From: Coenobita brevimanus
Lineage: Eukaryota; Arthropoda; Malacostraca; Decapoda; Coenobitidae
DNA length: 64,000 bases
NCBI GenBank assembly: GCA_032717465.1
Contig: CM064715.1
Span: 42,585,582-42,649,581, forward strand
Direction: 5' to 3'
The notes below the pieces were generated by a model, which searched no databases, was not told where the DNA came from, and saw only the letters and a program-made list of their open reading frames with translations. Positions 22,690 to 33,689 of this stretch are shown here, one piece after another. Every line of letters begins with the position of its first letter. The first letter of the stretch is position 1. The translations under genes and the position numbers were made by a program.

Positions 22690-23135
22690 TTCCATCACTG
22701 TCATCACTCTTTTTCTGTGTCCACCCTTCTCTCTTTATACTTCTCCCTTTCCTTCCTGTCTGTTTTTATTACTCTTCATTTCATCTCAGGTGGCCCTACA
22801 GGGCCTACACTGAATGGCAAACCTTAATAGTTTCCTGGGAAACCATTTACAACACTGGGTGGTAATTATATACTGTAACCAAACAACAAGGTGATGTGGG
22901 GCCTACTATGGTGCCCCTTTTAACTGGGTGGAGAGATGCAAATGTGGCATCCATCCAGGAACCAAACTTTCGCACTCTTCCCCACGCCTCACTGTGGCGA
23001 GGTGCTATCAACCACAAGGGAATGTAGGTTCACTGCACAGGACATCCCTACAAGGGCAGTTGTTTGCAGTTCATTTGTCTGCTAGGGTAGACAGACCAGG
23101 GTTAATCACCAGCAGCAGCAACCAAATATCTATAT
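22690..23135 (+). repeat. Composite SINE-like repeat with (CAG)n-rich tail, copy 2
   Basis: Positions 22690-22880 contain pieces of the SINE with the GTTTCCTGGGAAACC palindrome and GGGTGGTAATTATATAC, cf. 13990-14040. From 22925 the sequence follows 22296-22560 (CATCCATCCAGGAACCAAAC, CAACCACAAGGGAATG, GTAGACAGACCAGGGTTAA) and ends AGCAGCAGCAACC. It looks like one SINE joined to another. Confidence 0.55.
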
Positions 23136-24280
23136 TTTCCTCTTCAGCCATTTCATTTTGCCCCCAGAGAGCATACTGAGTTGGGAGCAATAATATTTCA
23201 ACATAGGTGCCTCCAAATGCTTTTTGCCTGTTGTCACACTTTGAGGAATCCTATTCATAGCTGTGGCTGTTGTACAGCATTTACTTATGGTCACAGTTTA
23301 GAGGAAGACTGTTCTTGATGCAGCTGTGATACAATTATTACTTATAGTCAGACTTTTTAAGGCAACCTGTTACCTGTACTAGTAACAGTAGTACTTACCC
23401 AGTCACAGTTCATAGTGAAAATTGTTTTTATTTTCAACCACACCTACAGTTTAATATATATATTTTTAACCTCACTCTTTAGCCTGTTTGAAGAGCACTA
23501 AAACCAGCCCCCAAAGTCCAAGTTGCCACAGACCCCCATGGTAGGATTGAGTAGTAAAGGAAGAAGATGTGTGAGTAAGCTGGGGTTGAAATATTTCAGG
23601 CAGGGTATCTTCATAACATGCTTTTGCATGAAACTTGAATGAAACAGTAGATAGTCGCATTTATTGGCTTTTGACCAAATGTTCCATGCTGGGGGTGATG
23701 CATGACTTGGCCATATTTAGTACAGAACAATCCTGGATACCTGGCACCCAAATAACTAGGATTATCAGACAACCGGGAAAATATACGGACAGGCAAATAT
23801 TTAAATAAAAATATAAGTGTGCGCCACTGTAAATGCCTGCCCTTGCATGGAAAAATCACATGTCATGTGAGACTGGGTGAAGTTAGGCAGTGTGAAGTGA
23901 CAGCATTTCTGGTCAAGGTCATTTCCTAATTAATCCTCTTCCCAGTCCTCCTCTCCCCTCTTTCCCCTCCTCCAATTCAGCCACAGTCACCAGTCGGCTT
24001 ACCACCACCAGTCAGCAATATGCACTCTCATTGTTGTGTTGCGATAGACGGTGATTTCCACACTACGTAATGCCTAAAGTGCAAACTAATCTCAAGTGCA
24101 TTGTGTTCACCTTCAAATAGAAGCTGTTCATATGCAGTAGACTTGAAAATGATTAATATTATAAGATAGTGACAACAGAATTTAATGTACAAAATCCCAT
24201 AATTTATTACCGGTATATCAGGCCCAAGGAATTTTTTGTGAAAAGCAATATGAATAAATCCATTGGAAAAAAAGGCATAC

Positions 24281-24310
24281 TCATCATCATCATCATCATC
24301 ATCATCATCT
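24281..24310. repeat. (ATC)n tract at LINE H 3' end
   Basis: About 10 ATC units at the 3' terminus of the minus-strand LINE H copy. Other LINE H 3' ends (12310, 26660, 27590) also abut ATC/GAT repeats. Confidence 0.85.
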
Positions 24311-25795
24311 GGACCTCCTGTCCCACCCTAGGGCAAAGTGAGGAGTAGCAATGTCCAGACAGCCCAAATTTGCCCAGTCCAGTGGGCCACGCATCCATTC
24401 ACTCGTCATTCAAACCCCCAGAATCCTGGCTCTATTGGATATCCCAAAACATTCACCACGATCTGTAGCTTCACGTAAATGTATCCGATTAAGTCAATCT
24501 GAATGCTGCCACATTAAAAGGGGTGCCAAATCCCTGATCATGTGCTTCTCCTCACAACATTCATCCAGCCAGCTTGATCTCTTGTTAGTTCCCTAACCTC
24601 ACCGACTTCCAAACCTCTCTTCCTCACACACTCATCCACCATATCTCTCCACCCTCTTCTTGGCCTACCTTGCCTCTTCCCTCCTCCATATTCACTCAGA
24701 TATACCTTTTTCACCACTCTGTTGTTATCCATTCTCTCCACATGACCATACCATCTCAGTACACTCTCTTCGATTCTGGTGTCCATCGACTTCCTCACTC
24801 CACATTTTTCACAAATCACATTATTTTGCATCCTGTCCACATCTGTACTCCTCATACATTTCTCAGCAGTCCCATCTCCACTGCTCTTACTCTTGACTTT
24901 TCATTTTCATGCCACACCATAGTCTCACATCCATATGTTACAGTTAGCACTAACACTCCTTCATGTAAGCTTAGTGCAGCTGCAACACTCAAGCCTCTGT
25001 TTCTTATCAAGACCTTCGTTGCACCAGCTACTTTTCTTCCTTGTGTCACTCTACTTTCAACTTCTTTTGCATATTTTCCTCTCTTTTTCTATCATTGTAC
25101 TCAGGTATTTGAACGCTCTCACCAATCCCAGTCTTTCTCCATTCACTATAACATCGCACTGGGAGTCACCTTCTCTCTCATTAACCATCATTTTACTCTC
25201 TTCTACATTTACTTTCAAGACACAACGCTCACAGACATTGGCAAAACTCTGCACTAGTCTACCAAGCTCTTGTCCGGTACTTGCAAGCAGTACTGCATCA
25301 TCAGCATACAACAAATTTGAGATATTCCATCCATCACCTTTCATTACCAATGCCATCCCTCTTTCCATTACTCATATTTTTACTTCTCTCATCACCCCAT
25401 CCATATATATATTGAACAACCATGGGGACATCACACAACCTTGTCACACGCCCACACCAATCGTGAACCATTCACTTAGATGCCCATTAACCCTTACACA
25501 TGCTTCACTACCATCATAAAAACTCTTGATGGCACCTAGCAGCTTTCCATCTACACCGTACATGTGCAAAACTTTCCACAATCCTTCTCTTTCCACTTTG
25601 TCATATGCTTTTTCCAGATCCATGAATGCCATAAACACCTTATGGTCCTTCTCACAAGCCATCTCTGCTATCTGTCTTACTGCAAATATTTGATCCACAC
25701 ATCCTTTGCCACTCCTAAGGCCACCCTGTTCATCACTCACTAGGACATCTGATATCTCTCTTACTTTCTCTGTAATGTCTGGTACTGGTGCGGTT
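24309..25795 (-). pseudogene. LINE H copy, 5'-truncated, with RT and C-terminus
   Basis: Minus-strand RT blocks in three frames. 25444-25740: EQGGLRSGKGCVDQIF, MDLEKAYDKVEREGLWKV. 25057-25368: LLYADDAVLLAST, with an intact catalytic YADD. 24538-24855: RWYGHVERMDNNRVVKK and GRPRRGWRDMVDECVRKR. The 3' UTR (24309-24530) ends at an (ATC)n run. Related to LINE B by the GHVERM and GRPR blocks, but a distinct family. The 5' truncation near 25795 abuts LINE I head to head. Confidence 0.75.
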
Positions 25796-26335
25796 TTCTA
25801 CCTAACCTATATAAGTAAGAAAAGGGATCTGTGCTTTGTTTTGTTGATTTGGAGAAGGCCTTTGACAGAGTCCCTAGAGAGGTGGTGAAGTGGGCAATGA
25901 AAAAACTTGGGATCCAGGAGTGGCTGGTTATGGTGGTTACAGCTATGTATGTGGGTGCTCACACATAGGTACAGGTGAATGGAGTTTTGAGTGATGAGTT
26001 TTCTGTGAATGTTGGTGTGCATCAGGGGTCAGTCTTGAGCCACCAATTGTTTATCATGGTACTTGAAATCCTCGCACATGGCTTCAGAAATGGACTTAGG
26101 TGGGAGATGTTGTATGATGATAATCTGATAATGATTGCAGTGAATGATAGGGAGATGGAGGAAGTGGAGAGATAGTTTGGGGCACAAGGGCTTGAGAGTA
26201 AATGAAGATAAAACAAAAGTGATGGTATGTAGGAATGGTGGTGGAACTGCCAGAGAAGAGGGAGAGTGGCCATGTGTGATTTGCCATGAGGGTGTGGGAA
26301 GTAACTGCATCTTGTGCAGTGTTTGTGATAAGGGA

Positions 26336-26655
26336 GGACATGGCGGCTCAGTGGTAGAGCACCTGACTTGAGACCAAAGAGTCATGAGGTCACGCCGCGC
26401 CTGGGTAAGCTGCCATGCCAGGAGAGGTGGCACTTTCCCACAACCTAACTGGTTGTAGCAGCCGTGGCTCAGTGGGTTAGGGCACTCTGACCGTCGGGTT
26501 GAAGGTTCGATTCCATCCAAGGGTCATTGGTAGACATCAGGGAGGGCATCTGATTGTAAAGTGCTACACACTCCAAAACCAAAGCCCTCTGCCCAGGGGC
26601 AATGCCTCAGCCCCTATCGAAAAAAGGGGACACAGCATAAAAGTGGAGAAAAAAA
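26336..26655 (+). repeat. Two tandem tRNA-derived SINE heads
   Basis: The first head at 26340-26400 (GGCTCAGTGGTAGAGC, then a decayed B box) is followed by a second full SINE. That one has A box TGGCTCAGTGG at 26465-26475 and B box GGTTCGATTCC at 26504-26514, then the body AAGGGTCATTGGTAGACATC, GCCCAGGGGCAATGCC and an A-rich tail. The body matches 63527-63715 and, inverted, 29393-29560. The tRNA-like heads are internal pol III promoters and not functional tRNA genes, since the acceptor-stem and anticodon structure is not maintained. Confidence 0.8.
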
Positions 26656-26659
26656 AAAA

Positions 26660-26804
26660 TCATCATAATCATCATCCCGACCTCCTTTCCCACCCTAGGG
26701 TAGGGTGAGGAGTTGCAATGTCAGACAGTCCGGATTTGCCCAATCCAATGGGCCACGCTTCCATTGACTCACCATTCAATCCCCTGGAATCCTGGCTCTG
26801 TCTG

Positions 26805-26835
<31 letters not shown>

Positions 26836-26840
26836 GTACA
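26660..26840 (-). repeat. LINE H 3' UTR fragment and (ATA)n
   Basis: Positions 26660-26805 match the LINE H 3' UTR (GACCTCCTTTCCCACCCTAG, CAATGGGCCACGC, AATCCTGGCTCTG) in minus orientation, starting at an ATC-rich run. A (ATA)n tract follows to ~26835. Inserted with the SINEs inside LINE I. Confidence 0.65.
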
Positions 26841-27589
26841 GTAATAAACAAGAGATTTAGACTGCAAGATTAGAGGTAGACTGCAAGATAATGGTGATTT
26901 CATGTGCTCAGTGTATCGTGGAGAGCAGGTGGAGATTTTAAGGCATGAAAGGATTGATCTTGCTGGTGAGTCTCTTGAGTGTGTGGAAAAGTTTAGTTAT
27001 TTGGGAGACATGTTATGTGCTGGAGGTGGGGCCGGAGCTAGCTCTGTGGTTAGGGGGAGGATTGGTTGAAAGAAGCTCAGGGAGCTGTTGCCTCTTCTGA
27101 CATTAAGGGGACTCTCCCTCCATACTGAGGGATCTTTGTATGCAGCATGTGATAGGAGTATAATGTTCTATGGTAGTGAGACCTGGACAGTAAAGGAAGA
27201 GGATATTCACAAGCTCAGACATACAGAAATAACGATGATTAGGTGCTTCCCTGCGTGCGAGGCCTAGGGGGGCTAGGTTTATGATGGAAGAGTTGAGGGG
27301 TAGGATGGGACTGGAGTGTATTGGTGTTGTGATGAGGAGAGGTAGACTGAGATGGTTTGGGCATGTGGAGAGGATAGGGAATGATAATTGGGTGCAGAAA
27401 GTTAATGTTATGGGTAGGGTTGTGAGAAGTAGACTGAAAAAGACCTGGGATGAAGTCGCTGAGCGTGACCTCAGGGATAAGGGACTGACTAGGGAAGCTG
27501 CCAGAGATCGAGCAGCAGGGAGAGCCATCATTAGGTGACCGAGGCCGACGCATGCAAGCATGTTGGAGCCGTTAAAAACATCATCATTA

Positions 27590-27782
27590 TCATCATCCAG
27601 ACCTCCTTTCTCACCCAAGGGCAGGGTGAGAAGTAACAGTGTCCAGACAGCCCAAATTTGCCCAGTCCAATGGGCCACGCTTCCATTTACTCATCATTCA
27701 AGCCCCCGGAATCCTGGCTTTATCGGATACGCCAAAAGCATTCACCACATTCTGTAGCTTCACATAATCGTATCCGATAGAG
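27590..27782 (-). repeat. LINE H 3' UTR fragment
   Basis: Starts at ATC repeats and carries GACCTCCTTTCTCACCCAAG, GGGCCACGCTTCC, CCCGGAATCCTGGC, TTCTGTAGCTTCAC and ATCGTATCCGATAG, like 24300-24500. A strongly 5'-truncated copy, directly next to the LINE I 3' end. Confidence 0.7.
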
Positions 27783-27869
27783 TTAAAAACATAACAAAAC
27801 AAAATGAAATAAACCAACTTGAACCACCCACGAGTTTGTAGAGTCTTACTGTTCCTTGGCAAGTCAGTT

Positions 27870-28540
27870 CTATTAAATTTTCATTATTTTATTCATAAAA
27901 ATATGGAAAAATAAACTAAGGAAATAAATCTTGAGCATTTGTCAATGAACTGATAAATTGGAAAGAAATGTACAGTAGCATTATCACTCATCCCTTACTT
28001 TCACATCAGCTGTGTATTCAGCTGCAGTCCACCAGTTCTTCCACACTGACTGCCATCACTCCGCTAATCACTTACCACTCAGCTGCTTTGCAGATAGTAA
28101 AATAAATATGTAGGATATGCAAGCACAGGAATTTTGTCCAACACAACAAACCTTCATTTCTGTCAACTAGATTTTGTCTTCTCAGCTAGTGAAATGCATT
28201 GAAAGATGAATTTATACTTTAATGCAGGATAAAATCTAGTTCATAGAAATGAAGATTTGTTTTGTTGGACAAAATTGCTGTGCTTGCAGTTATAACATTT
28301 TATTACAGTATCTGCAAAACAGCTGAGTGGTGAGTGAGGGGTTTAGTGATGGCAGTCAGGTGAGGAAGAAATGAGTAGGCTGCATCCATTTACTCATACA
28401 CAGCTGATGTGTAAGCAAGAGAGAAGTACTAATTCTGCTGTACAACGTTTCATTCCAAATCATCAGTTCACCAATAAATGCTCAAGATTGATTTCTTTAG
28501 TTTATTTTTCCATTTTTCTTTCATGAACCAAGTAATGAAT
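27870..28540. repeat. Large imperfect palindrome of Tigger sequence
   Basis: The arm 27870-28180 (GAAAAATAAACTAAGGAAAT, CACATCAGCTGTG, CACTCAGCTGCTTTGCAG, TTTTGTCCAACACAACAAAC) is repeated in reverse complement at 28210-28540 (TTTGTTTTGTTGGACAAAAT, CAAAACAGCTGAGTGG, ATACACAGCTGATGTG, TTAGTTTATTTTTCC). Arms are ~310 bp with a short centre near 28190. Both arms match the Tigger internal sequence at 20980-21440. Confidence 0.75.
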
Positions 28541-29392
28541 AATATTTTACGAAATCATACCGTGTTCATTTTGCACATCTGCAAGACACTACAATCACAT
28601 CTGTTACGTCAGTGGGGTGTGTTTAGAAGGAGGTAATGTTTCAAATGGAATCTGTTAATGTGGCCATGGATATGAATGGTGAGTATTGTATATAATGCAG
28701 TGATATAGCCTATGTATAGGAGTATTGTATATCAGATATCGTAGAAAAATCGGTAACTGGGAAGGTAAATTGCCCAAGCTTCCCATTTAACGTAGACTGT
28801 ACTGTGCCTTATTTTATTCCTACTGACTACAGCTGTACAGTATATAAATTCACCTAAAGAATTATTTTTTTTACGGATCTAACTCCTCCACTTCTACAAT
28901 ACGGTATGTCTACAGGTAGCAAGAATAAGAAGAAAAAAATCACAACTATTAGATGCAGTCTTACTGGTGTTTTATAGCTCAGCGGTTATAATACTGTGAT
29001 TATTTTGTTTTTCAATTTTATTCAGATCAGGCCACTGCTAGATAATTTTATTCCACTTTAGAGATGTCTTTTGTAGTGAAGGAATTAATGAAGGCTATTC
29101 CTTACTTATGGAGTTCAAAATACTTTCTCCTAAGCTGAATAAAATTGTCTGAAAATAGCAAGAATAAACTTAGAAAACAAAAAAGCAAAAAAACACTAAT
29201 GAAAGAGTTAAGAGTAATGTTTGAATCAGTATATCCTTGTTGAAGTACCTGCAGACAAGATAAAACACACGTATTCACTTGTACCTGTTCTAATTTAGCT
29301 GTATGCTGGTAAGTGCTGTACTCCATGCCAAAAATAAATTTCCACAATGACTTTTTTTGGAGTTTTATGCCTTGTCCCATTTTTTGATGAAG

Positions 29393-29560
29393 GCAAAGTT
29401 GTTACTGTACCCCTAGGTGGAGGACTTAGGCGTGGAGCGTGTAGCACATTATGACTGGATGCCCTTCCTGATGTCAACCAATGACCCTTGGGTGGACTCA
29501 AACCTCCGACCCTTTGGCCAGAGCAGAGCGCTTTAACCCACTGAGCCACAGCTGTTACTC
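29393..29560 (-). repeat. tRNA-derived SINE, minus strand
   Basis: Inverted relative of 26456-26655 and 63527-63715. The complement of the A box (CCACTGAGCCA) is at 29538-29548, the complement of the B box lies around 29491-29508, and the complement of AAGGGTCATTGGTTGACATC at ~29470-29490. It lies in the intron ~260 bp upstream of a VWA8 exon. Confidence 0.75.
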
Positions 29561-29819
29561 ATTCCTCTGATTATTTCTGAACCCCCACAATCTGATGGCA
29601 TTTAAACTTTCGTTCATGCAGTTTCCAGACAATTTTATTCCCCTGAGGATGGACTTTTCAAACTTGTGGGGTCAGACATAGCCTCCATTAACCCCTTGAC
29701 TACTTGAGATCCTTTCTAAATTTAATCAAATTATTGAGGGGTAGCAAGAATATACAGTATTAATGTCTGACAGTATACTATACCTTACATTAATATATTT
29801 TAATTTTGCCAACCTCAAG

Positions 29820-30025
29820 GTGACCTGTTCAGCTGCCATGCAATTGACAACCCCAGCGTTGCATCTGAGCTGGCCCTGTTGCGTTCGTATGGCCCTGATG
29901 TTCCCCAGCGTACAATGGAGAGACTGGTGGCTGCTTTTGGAGAGTTACGGGACCTGGCTGATCAAGCCCTCATACAGTATCCATACTCCACCAGGGAGGT
30001 TGTCAACATTGTCAAACATTTACAG
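29820..30025 (+). CDS. VWA8: VWA8 exon with C-terminal (lid) part of the AAA+ module
   Basis: Acceptor CCAACCTCAAG, donor GTTAGT. The first two bases complete Gly, giving a seamless FFGALG-DLFSCHAIDNPS join. Encodes YGPDVP, LVAAFGELRDLADQALI and YPYSTREVVNIVKHLQ. The Arg of STREVVNIV sits where MoxR proteins carry sensor 2. Exon length 206 bases returns the frame to phase 0. The next intron is 10.0 kb and contains the split mariner with LINE J. Confidence 0.9.
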
Positions 30026-30340
30026 GTTAGTCAGAGTTGATTATTAATCATAAAGAGTTACTGCTGAATGAGCCAACACTAATTGTCACTGATTTGGTTG
30101 ATAGTTACTGATGGTTGGTTCCATAATTGATGAACAGTTAGTAATATACGAGGTGCTACCCAAAAGTTCCAGTAATTTGAACAGAGGAAGCCGACCATTT
30201 GCAGTTTTGCCTTTTGCCGCTAGGAGGAGTCAGCAGCATCCCTTGTGTGTCAGTGTGGCCCCGGCCGTGTCTGTGAGCGGACGTGTTGTTGAGATACACT
30301 TACTATTGTAATGTGGTGTGTAGTTGGTTTGGCGGTTTTG

Positions 30341-30830
30341 CAATGGTGGACCAATGGTGCAGCAATGTCAAGTCAGTGTTGATTGTTATCTTTGATATCC
30401 AAGGGATTGTTCACAAGGAATTCGTCCCACCTGGTCAATCTGTCAGCGGAAAGTTTTACTATGAAGTTTTGAAGCATCTGAGGGAGAGCATCCACCGCAA
30501 ACGTCCAGAACAGTGGAAGAACAAGGACTGGGTCCTGCATCATGACAATGCCCCCACCCACATATCAGTTGTTGTCCAGCAGTTCCTGGCTTCCACTTAC
30601 ATGGTAGTCATGCCCCACCCACCCTATTCGCCTGACCTTGCCCCCTGTGACTTTTTTCTGTTTCTCAAGCTGAAATTACGACTGAAAGGGAGTCAGTTTG
30701 ACTCGATTGAGGAGATCTAGACAGAATTGCATGAGGTGTTCAAGACCATCACCCCAGAAGCCTTCCAGGTATGCATGGACTCGTGGAAAAAATGCTGGGA
30801 CCACTGTATACATGCCCAAGGGGCCCTCTC
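30341..30830 (+). pseudogene. Mariner transposase, C-terminal part
   Basis: Encodes the second half of a mariner transposase. VLHHDNAPTHISVVVQQFL carries the second catalytic Asp. YSPDLAPCDFFLF carries the third, 34 residues later, the D34D spacing of the mariner family. A TAG at 30718-30720 interrupts IEEI*TELHEVFK, after which the same frame continues to MDSWKKCWDHCIHAQG. The N-terminal HTH domains and the first Asp are not found upstream. The C-terminus is cut by LINE J. Inactive. Confidence 0.85.
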
Positions 30831-30871
30831 ATGGGGCTCCACCTGGGAGTGGCTTCGGTCGCCCGGGCAAG

Positions 30872-31560
30872 TACCACATCTCCCAGCACAACACGCACAA
30901 CAACACCGTTTTTTCTACACTGAGAAATGACTCCCCGGCTGTCATTTCTCGACGACTTCTTCTAGCTGGGGACATTGAGAGCAATCCAGGACCCACCAAC
31001 AAATACATATGTCCAACATGCTCAAAACCTATCACGTCAAGCCGACAGACAAAGGGTTCAGTTCAGTGCAATTCCTGCAAGAACTGGACCCATTACACCT
31101 GCACAACACTTGCATCCAGAAAACATTACACAAACACCTGGACCTGCTCCTTATGCTCCTTCCGCCCACCCACCAACCCCTCTTCCAATCCTACTCCCAC
31201 TTCCTTCACACCTCCGCAGCCAAACCCACCGATCCTTCCCACACCATCCAGTCCCCCAACTCCTCCCATTCCAACCCAGCCTAATCCACCTCAACAACCT
31301 CCTCCTACCCCTTCCCGTCTACCCACACCATCTCCCCCCCGTGCTGCAGCAGCCAACACACATCGCACACACAACATAAACATCCTTCAATTAAACATAG
31401 ATGGCATAAACACCAAAAAACAAGAACTCACACAATTCATCAAACAACAGAACATACAATTGCCATCTTACAAGAAACAAAACTACACAGAGCACAGAAA
31501 ACAGCGACATTTCATAACTTTACCACCATTCGACAAGAGTGGGCCGATGGCGGTGACAGT
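30872..31560 (+). pseudogene. LINE J N-terminal region: 2A-like, PHD-like finger, start of endonuclease
   Basis: In one open frame: RRLLLAGDIESNPGP at 30950-30994 fits the 2A consensus D(V/I)ExNPGP, with the usual hydrophobic run before it. Immediately after comes YICPTCSKPI … VQCNSCKNWTHYTC … TWTCSLC, a C2-C2-HC-C2 layout like a PHD finger (about 31006-31170). A ~55-residue Pro-rich spacer follows (31172-31340), then NINILQLNIDGINTKKQEL, the first strand of an AP endonuclease. A frameshift near 31550 ends the frame. In other retrotransposons 2A causes ribosomal skipping and release of the upstream peptide; activity here is inferred. Confidence 0.8.
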
Positions 31561-33686
31561 GGACTCATCACCTTGGTACACAAATCCATCAACTTTGCAG
31601 ATACCAGTGCACACACAAAGTCACTTCTCCCCCCACATGACACCACAACAGAAATACAGTCAATTACAATACGCACTGGTAACAAATCACACATAACAAT
31701 CGCTAACACATACATTCCCCCCCAATCCTCCGACACACTACCACACAATTACTCTCCACAGATACACCACATCACTAACATACCCAACATCATCCTGGGT
31801 GGTGATTTCAACGCCAAATCGTCGGCCTGGAATGTCATCAATCCTGACACAGACAGAGGGCTGGTACTACAATCCCAGACAGATCATCTTTTCATACTGA
31901 ACAATCTAGACCAACATACCCATATCCCACACCAAGCCCTCTTCCACCCATCATCTCCTGACATCACCTTCTGCTCCCTAAACCTTTGCCCCCACTACAT
32001 CATGGAGAGTGGTCAAAACCTTGGGTTCTGATCACCTCCCAATCATCATCACTACCAAAACCAGAATCACCCCAGCTGGCCACAAACACACATACACTAA
32101 TTATAAGAGAGCCAACTGGGAGGCCTTCGTAACTGAAATAGAACAACATTTCGAAATACTAAACAGTACATCCATCACAAACATCAACACCGCTGTGCAC
32201 ACTTTCAATACAATTATACAAAATGCAGACAAAAGACACGTCCCTAGAGGCAACAGAAAGAGAGACAACCCCAACTTCACACCAGAAATTCAAGGCCTCC
32301 TCAGACGATGGGACACACTGCGACACTCCCCAGCACCCCATACACAAAACACCCTACAACAAATACAAGAACTCAACACTCAAATAAACAATAAAATATC
32401 AGAACAGCAAACACTAAACTGGAAAAATTACCTCCAAACACTTGACCACAAAACAAACATCAGCAAACTCTACAAAACACTAAACAGCATCACACTTTCC
32501 AACAGCAACACCACACAATCACACGCTGCCATCACAACAACAGACACCATACCCTCAAACAAACAACAAGCAAACACTGTCAACAGTCACTTTTCACAAG
32601 TCAGCCATCTAAACCCCCATCCCGAAGACCAACGTATCATCCGACGTAAGAGACAGTTCCCCACAGACCCAGACTACGCACCATTCACTTACAACCAGAC
32701 GAAGCACATCATTAACAACCTCAAGCACTCATCTGCCTGTGGACCAGACAACATAAGCAACATTCACCTTAAACACCTAGGACCACAAGGCATACAAACA
32801 CTCACCAACATATCAAACTACAGCTACTCACACAACATAATACCCAACATCTGGAAGCATGGCAATATCATCACTATCCCTAAACCCAACAAAGACCCCA
32901 TGTTACCCTCCTCACATCGCCCCATCACACTCCTCTGCACCCCCTCTAAAGTCACTGAACGACTGGTACTACAACTAGTCACACCTCACATTCCCCTAGC
33001 CCAGTCACAACATGGCTTTAGGCCACTACACTCCACAAACACCCTGCTGACGGACCTTACACAGAGAGTTTTCGATGGCATGAATTCAGTTAGGCCACCA
33101 CACAGAACACTCCTAATCACACTAGACATTAGCAAAGCTTTTGATGCCATCCCTCGCCACAACCTCACAAACAAAATACTCAGTACAAACATGCACAATA
33201 ACACAAAAAGATGGCTGGCAAACTACTTAGCAGGCAGATATGCATACATAACATTTGCCGGTCAGTCTTCTAACATCAGAAACTTCACAAACGGCGTCCC
33301 CCAAGAATCTGTTTTGTCCGCTACACTCTTTAACCTATACATGCACGACGTACCCACACACCACAGATACACATCATAATTATGCAGATGTTATAAGACA
33401 TACATGTACGCACCAAAACGCAAACACAGCTGCAAACATCATTCAACCTTATCTCAACACACTACATGAATGGTTCACCACAAACAGGCTCAAAATAGCC
33501 CCAGCCAAATCTACAGTGACCCTTCTCACAAACTGGACAGCAGAACACAGTCACATCCCACACCTTACCATAAGCAACACTCCCCTACCACACACACACA
33601 CACACAAAATCCTTGGTGTAACATACAATACATCAATGTCATTTAAACAACACATCACAAACATTAAAAATAAAATAACACCATGA
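31560..33686 (+). pseudogene. LINE J endonuclease (rest) and reverse transcriptase
   Basis: 31573-32031 encodes the rest of the endonuclease with IILGGDFNAKSSAWN. GSDHLPI (SDH motif) follows at 32025-32045 in the next frame. 32009-33379 encodes the linker and RT: SACGPDNISN, SSHRPITLLC, QHGFRPLHSTNT, LDISKAFDAIPRH and GVPQESVLSATLFN. The catalytic box is degenerate: HNYADVIRHT at ~33375-33400, so YADD has become YADV after a frameshift. The C-rich coding strand gives unusual codon use throughout. Confidence 0.75.
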
Positions 33687-33689
33687 CTC

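Larger units (their letters stand above)
25795..27588 (+). pseudogene. LINE I copy 1, split by SINEs
   Basis: + strand RT blocks: KKRDLCFVLLI followed out of frame by a KAFDRVPREVVKWAM-type motif (25815-25910), and VGVHQGSVLSHQLF for GVxQGS at 26010s. The catalytic YADD is changed to YDDN (26110s). A Cys-rich PHD-like region follows (CVICHEGVGSNCILCSVCDK, 26265-26335), where the SINE cluster 26336-26830 is inserted. The element resumes at ~26848 and runs through MMEELRGRMGLECIGVV and WFGHVERIGNDNW to a 3' UTR ending GCATGTTGGAGCCGTT and (ATC)n. Many stops. A better-preserved minus-strand copy is at 42565-43611. Confidence 0.7.
23723..28803 (+). mobile_element. Tigger/pogo-like transposon split by a ~3.5-kb nest of retroelements
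   Basis: The left part begins CAGAACAATCCTGGATACC after TA and carries ATGCCTAAAGTGCAAACTAA near 24070, the same start as the transposase remnants at ~21930 and ~49660 (minus). The right part ends at 28750-28803 with CCCAAGCTTCCCATTTAACG and TAGACTGTACTG, the complement of the terminus at 20676. Between them, 24230-27790 is LINE H, LINE I and SINE material. A duplicated inverted segment (27870-28540) is also inside. No intact transposase. Confidence 0.6.

Noticed and set aside
26340..26520. Functional tRNA genes
   Set aside because: A and B boxes are present but no complete cloverleaf, and the same body follows the tRNA-like head at three places in the window, so these are SINEs.
33255..33686. 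Independent small gene overlapping LINE J
   Set aside because: Its product aligns with the RT region after the damaged YADD of the same LINE in a shifted frame; it is part of the element.
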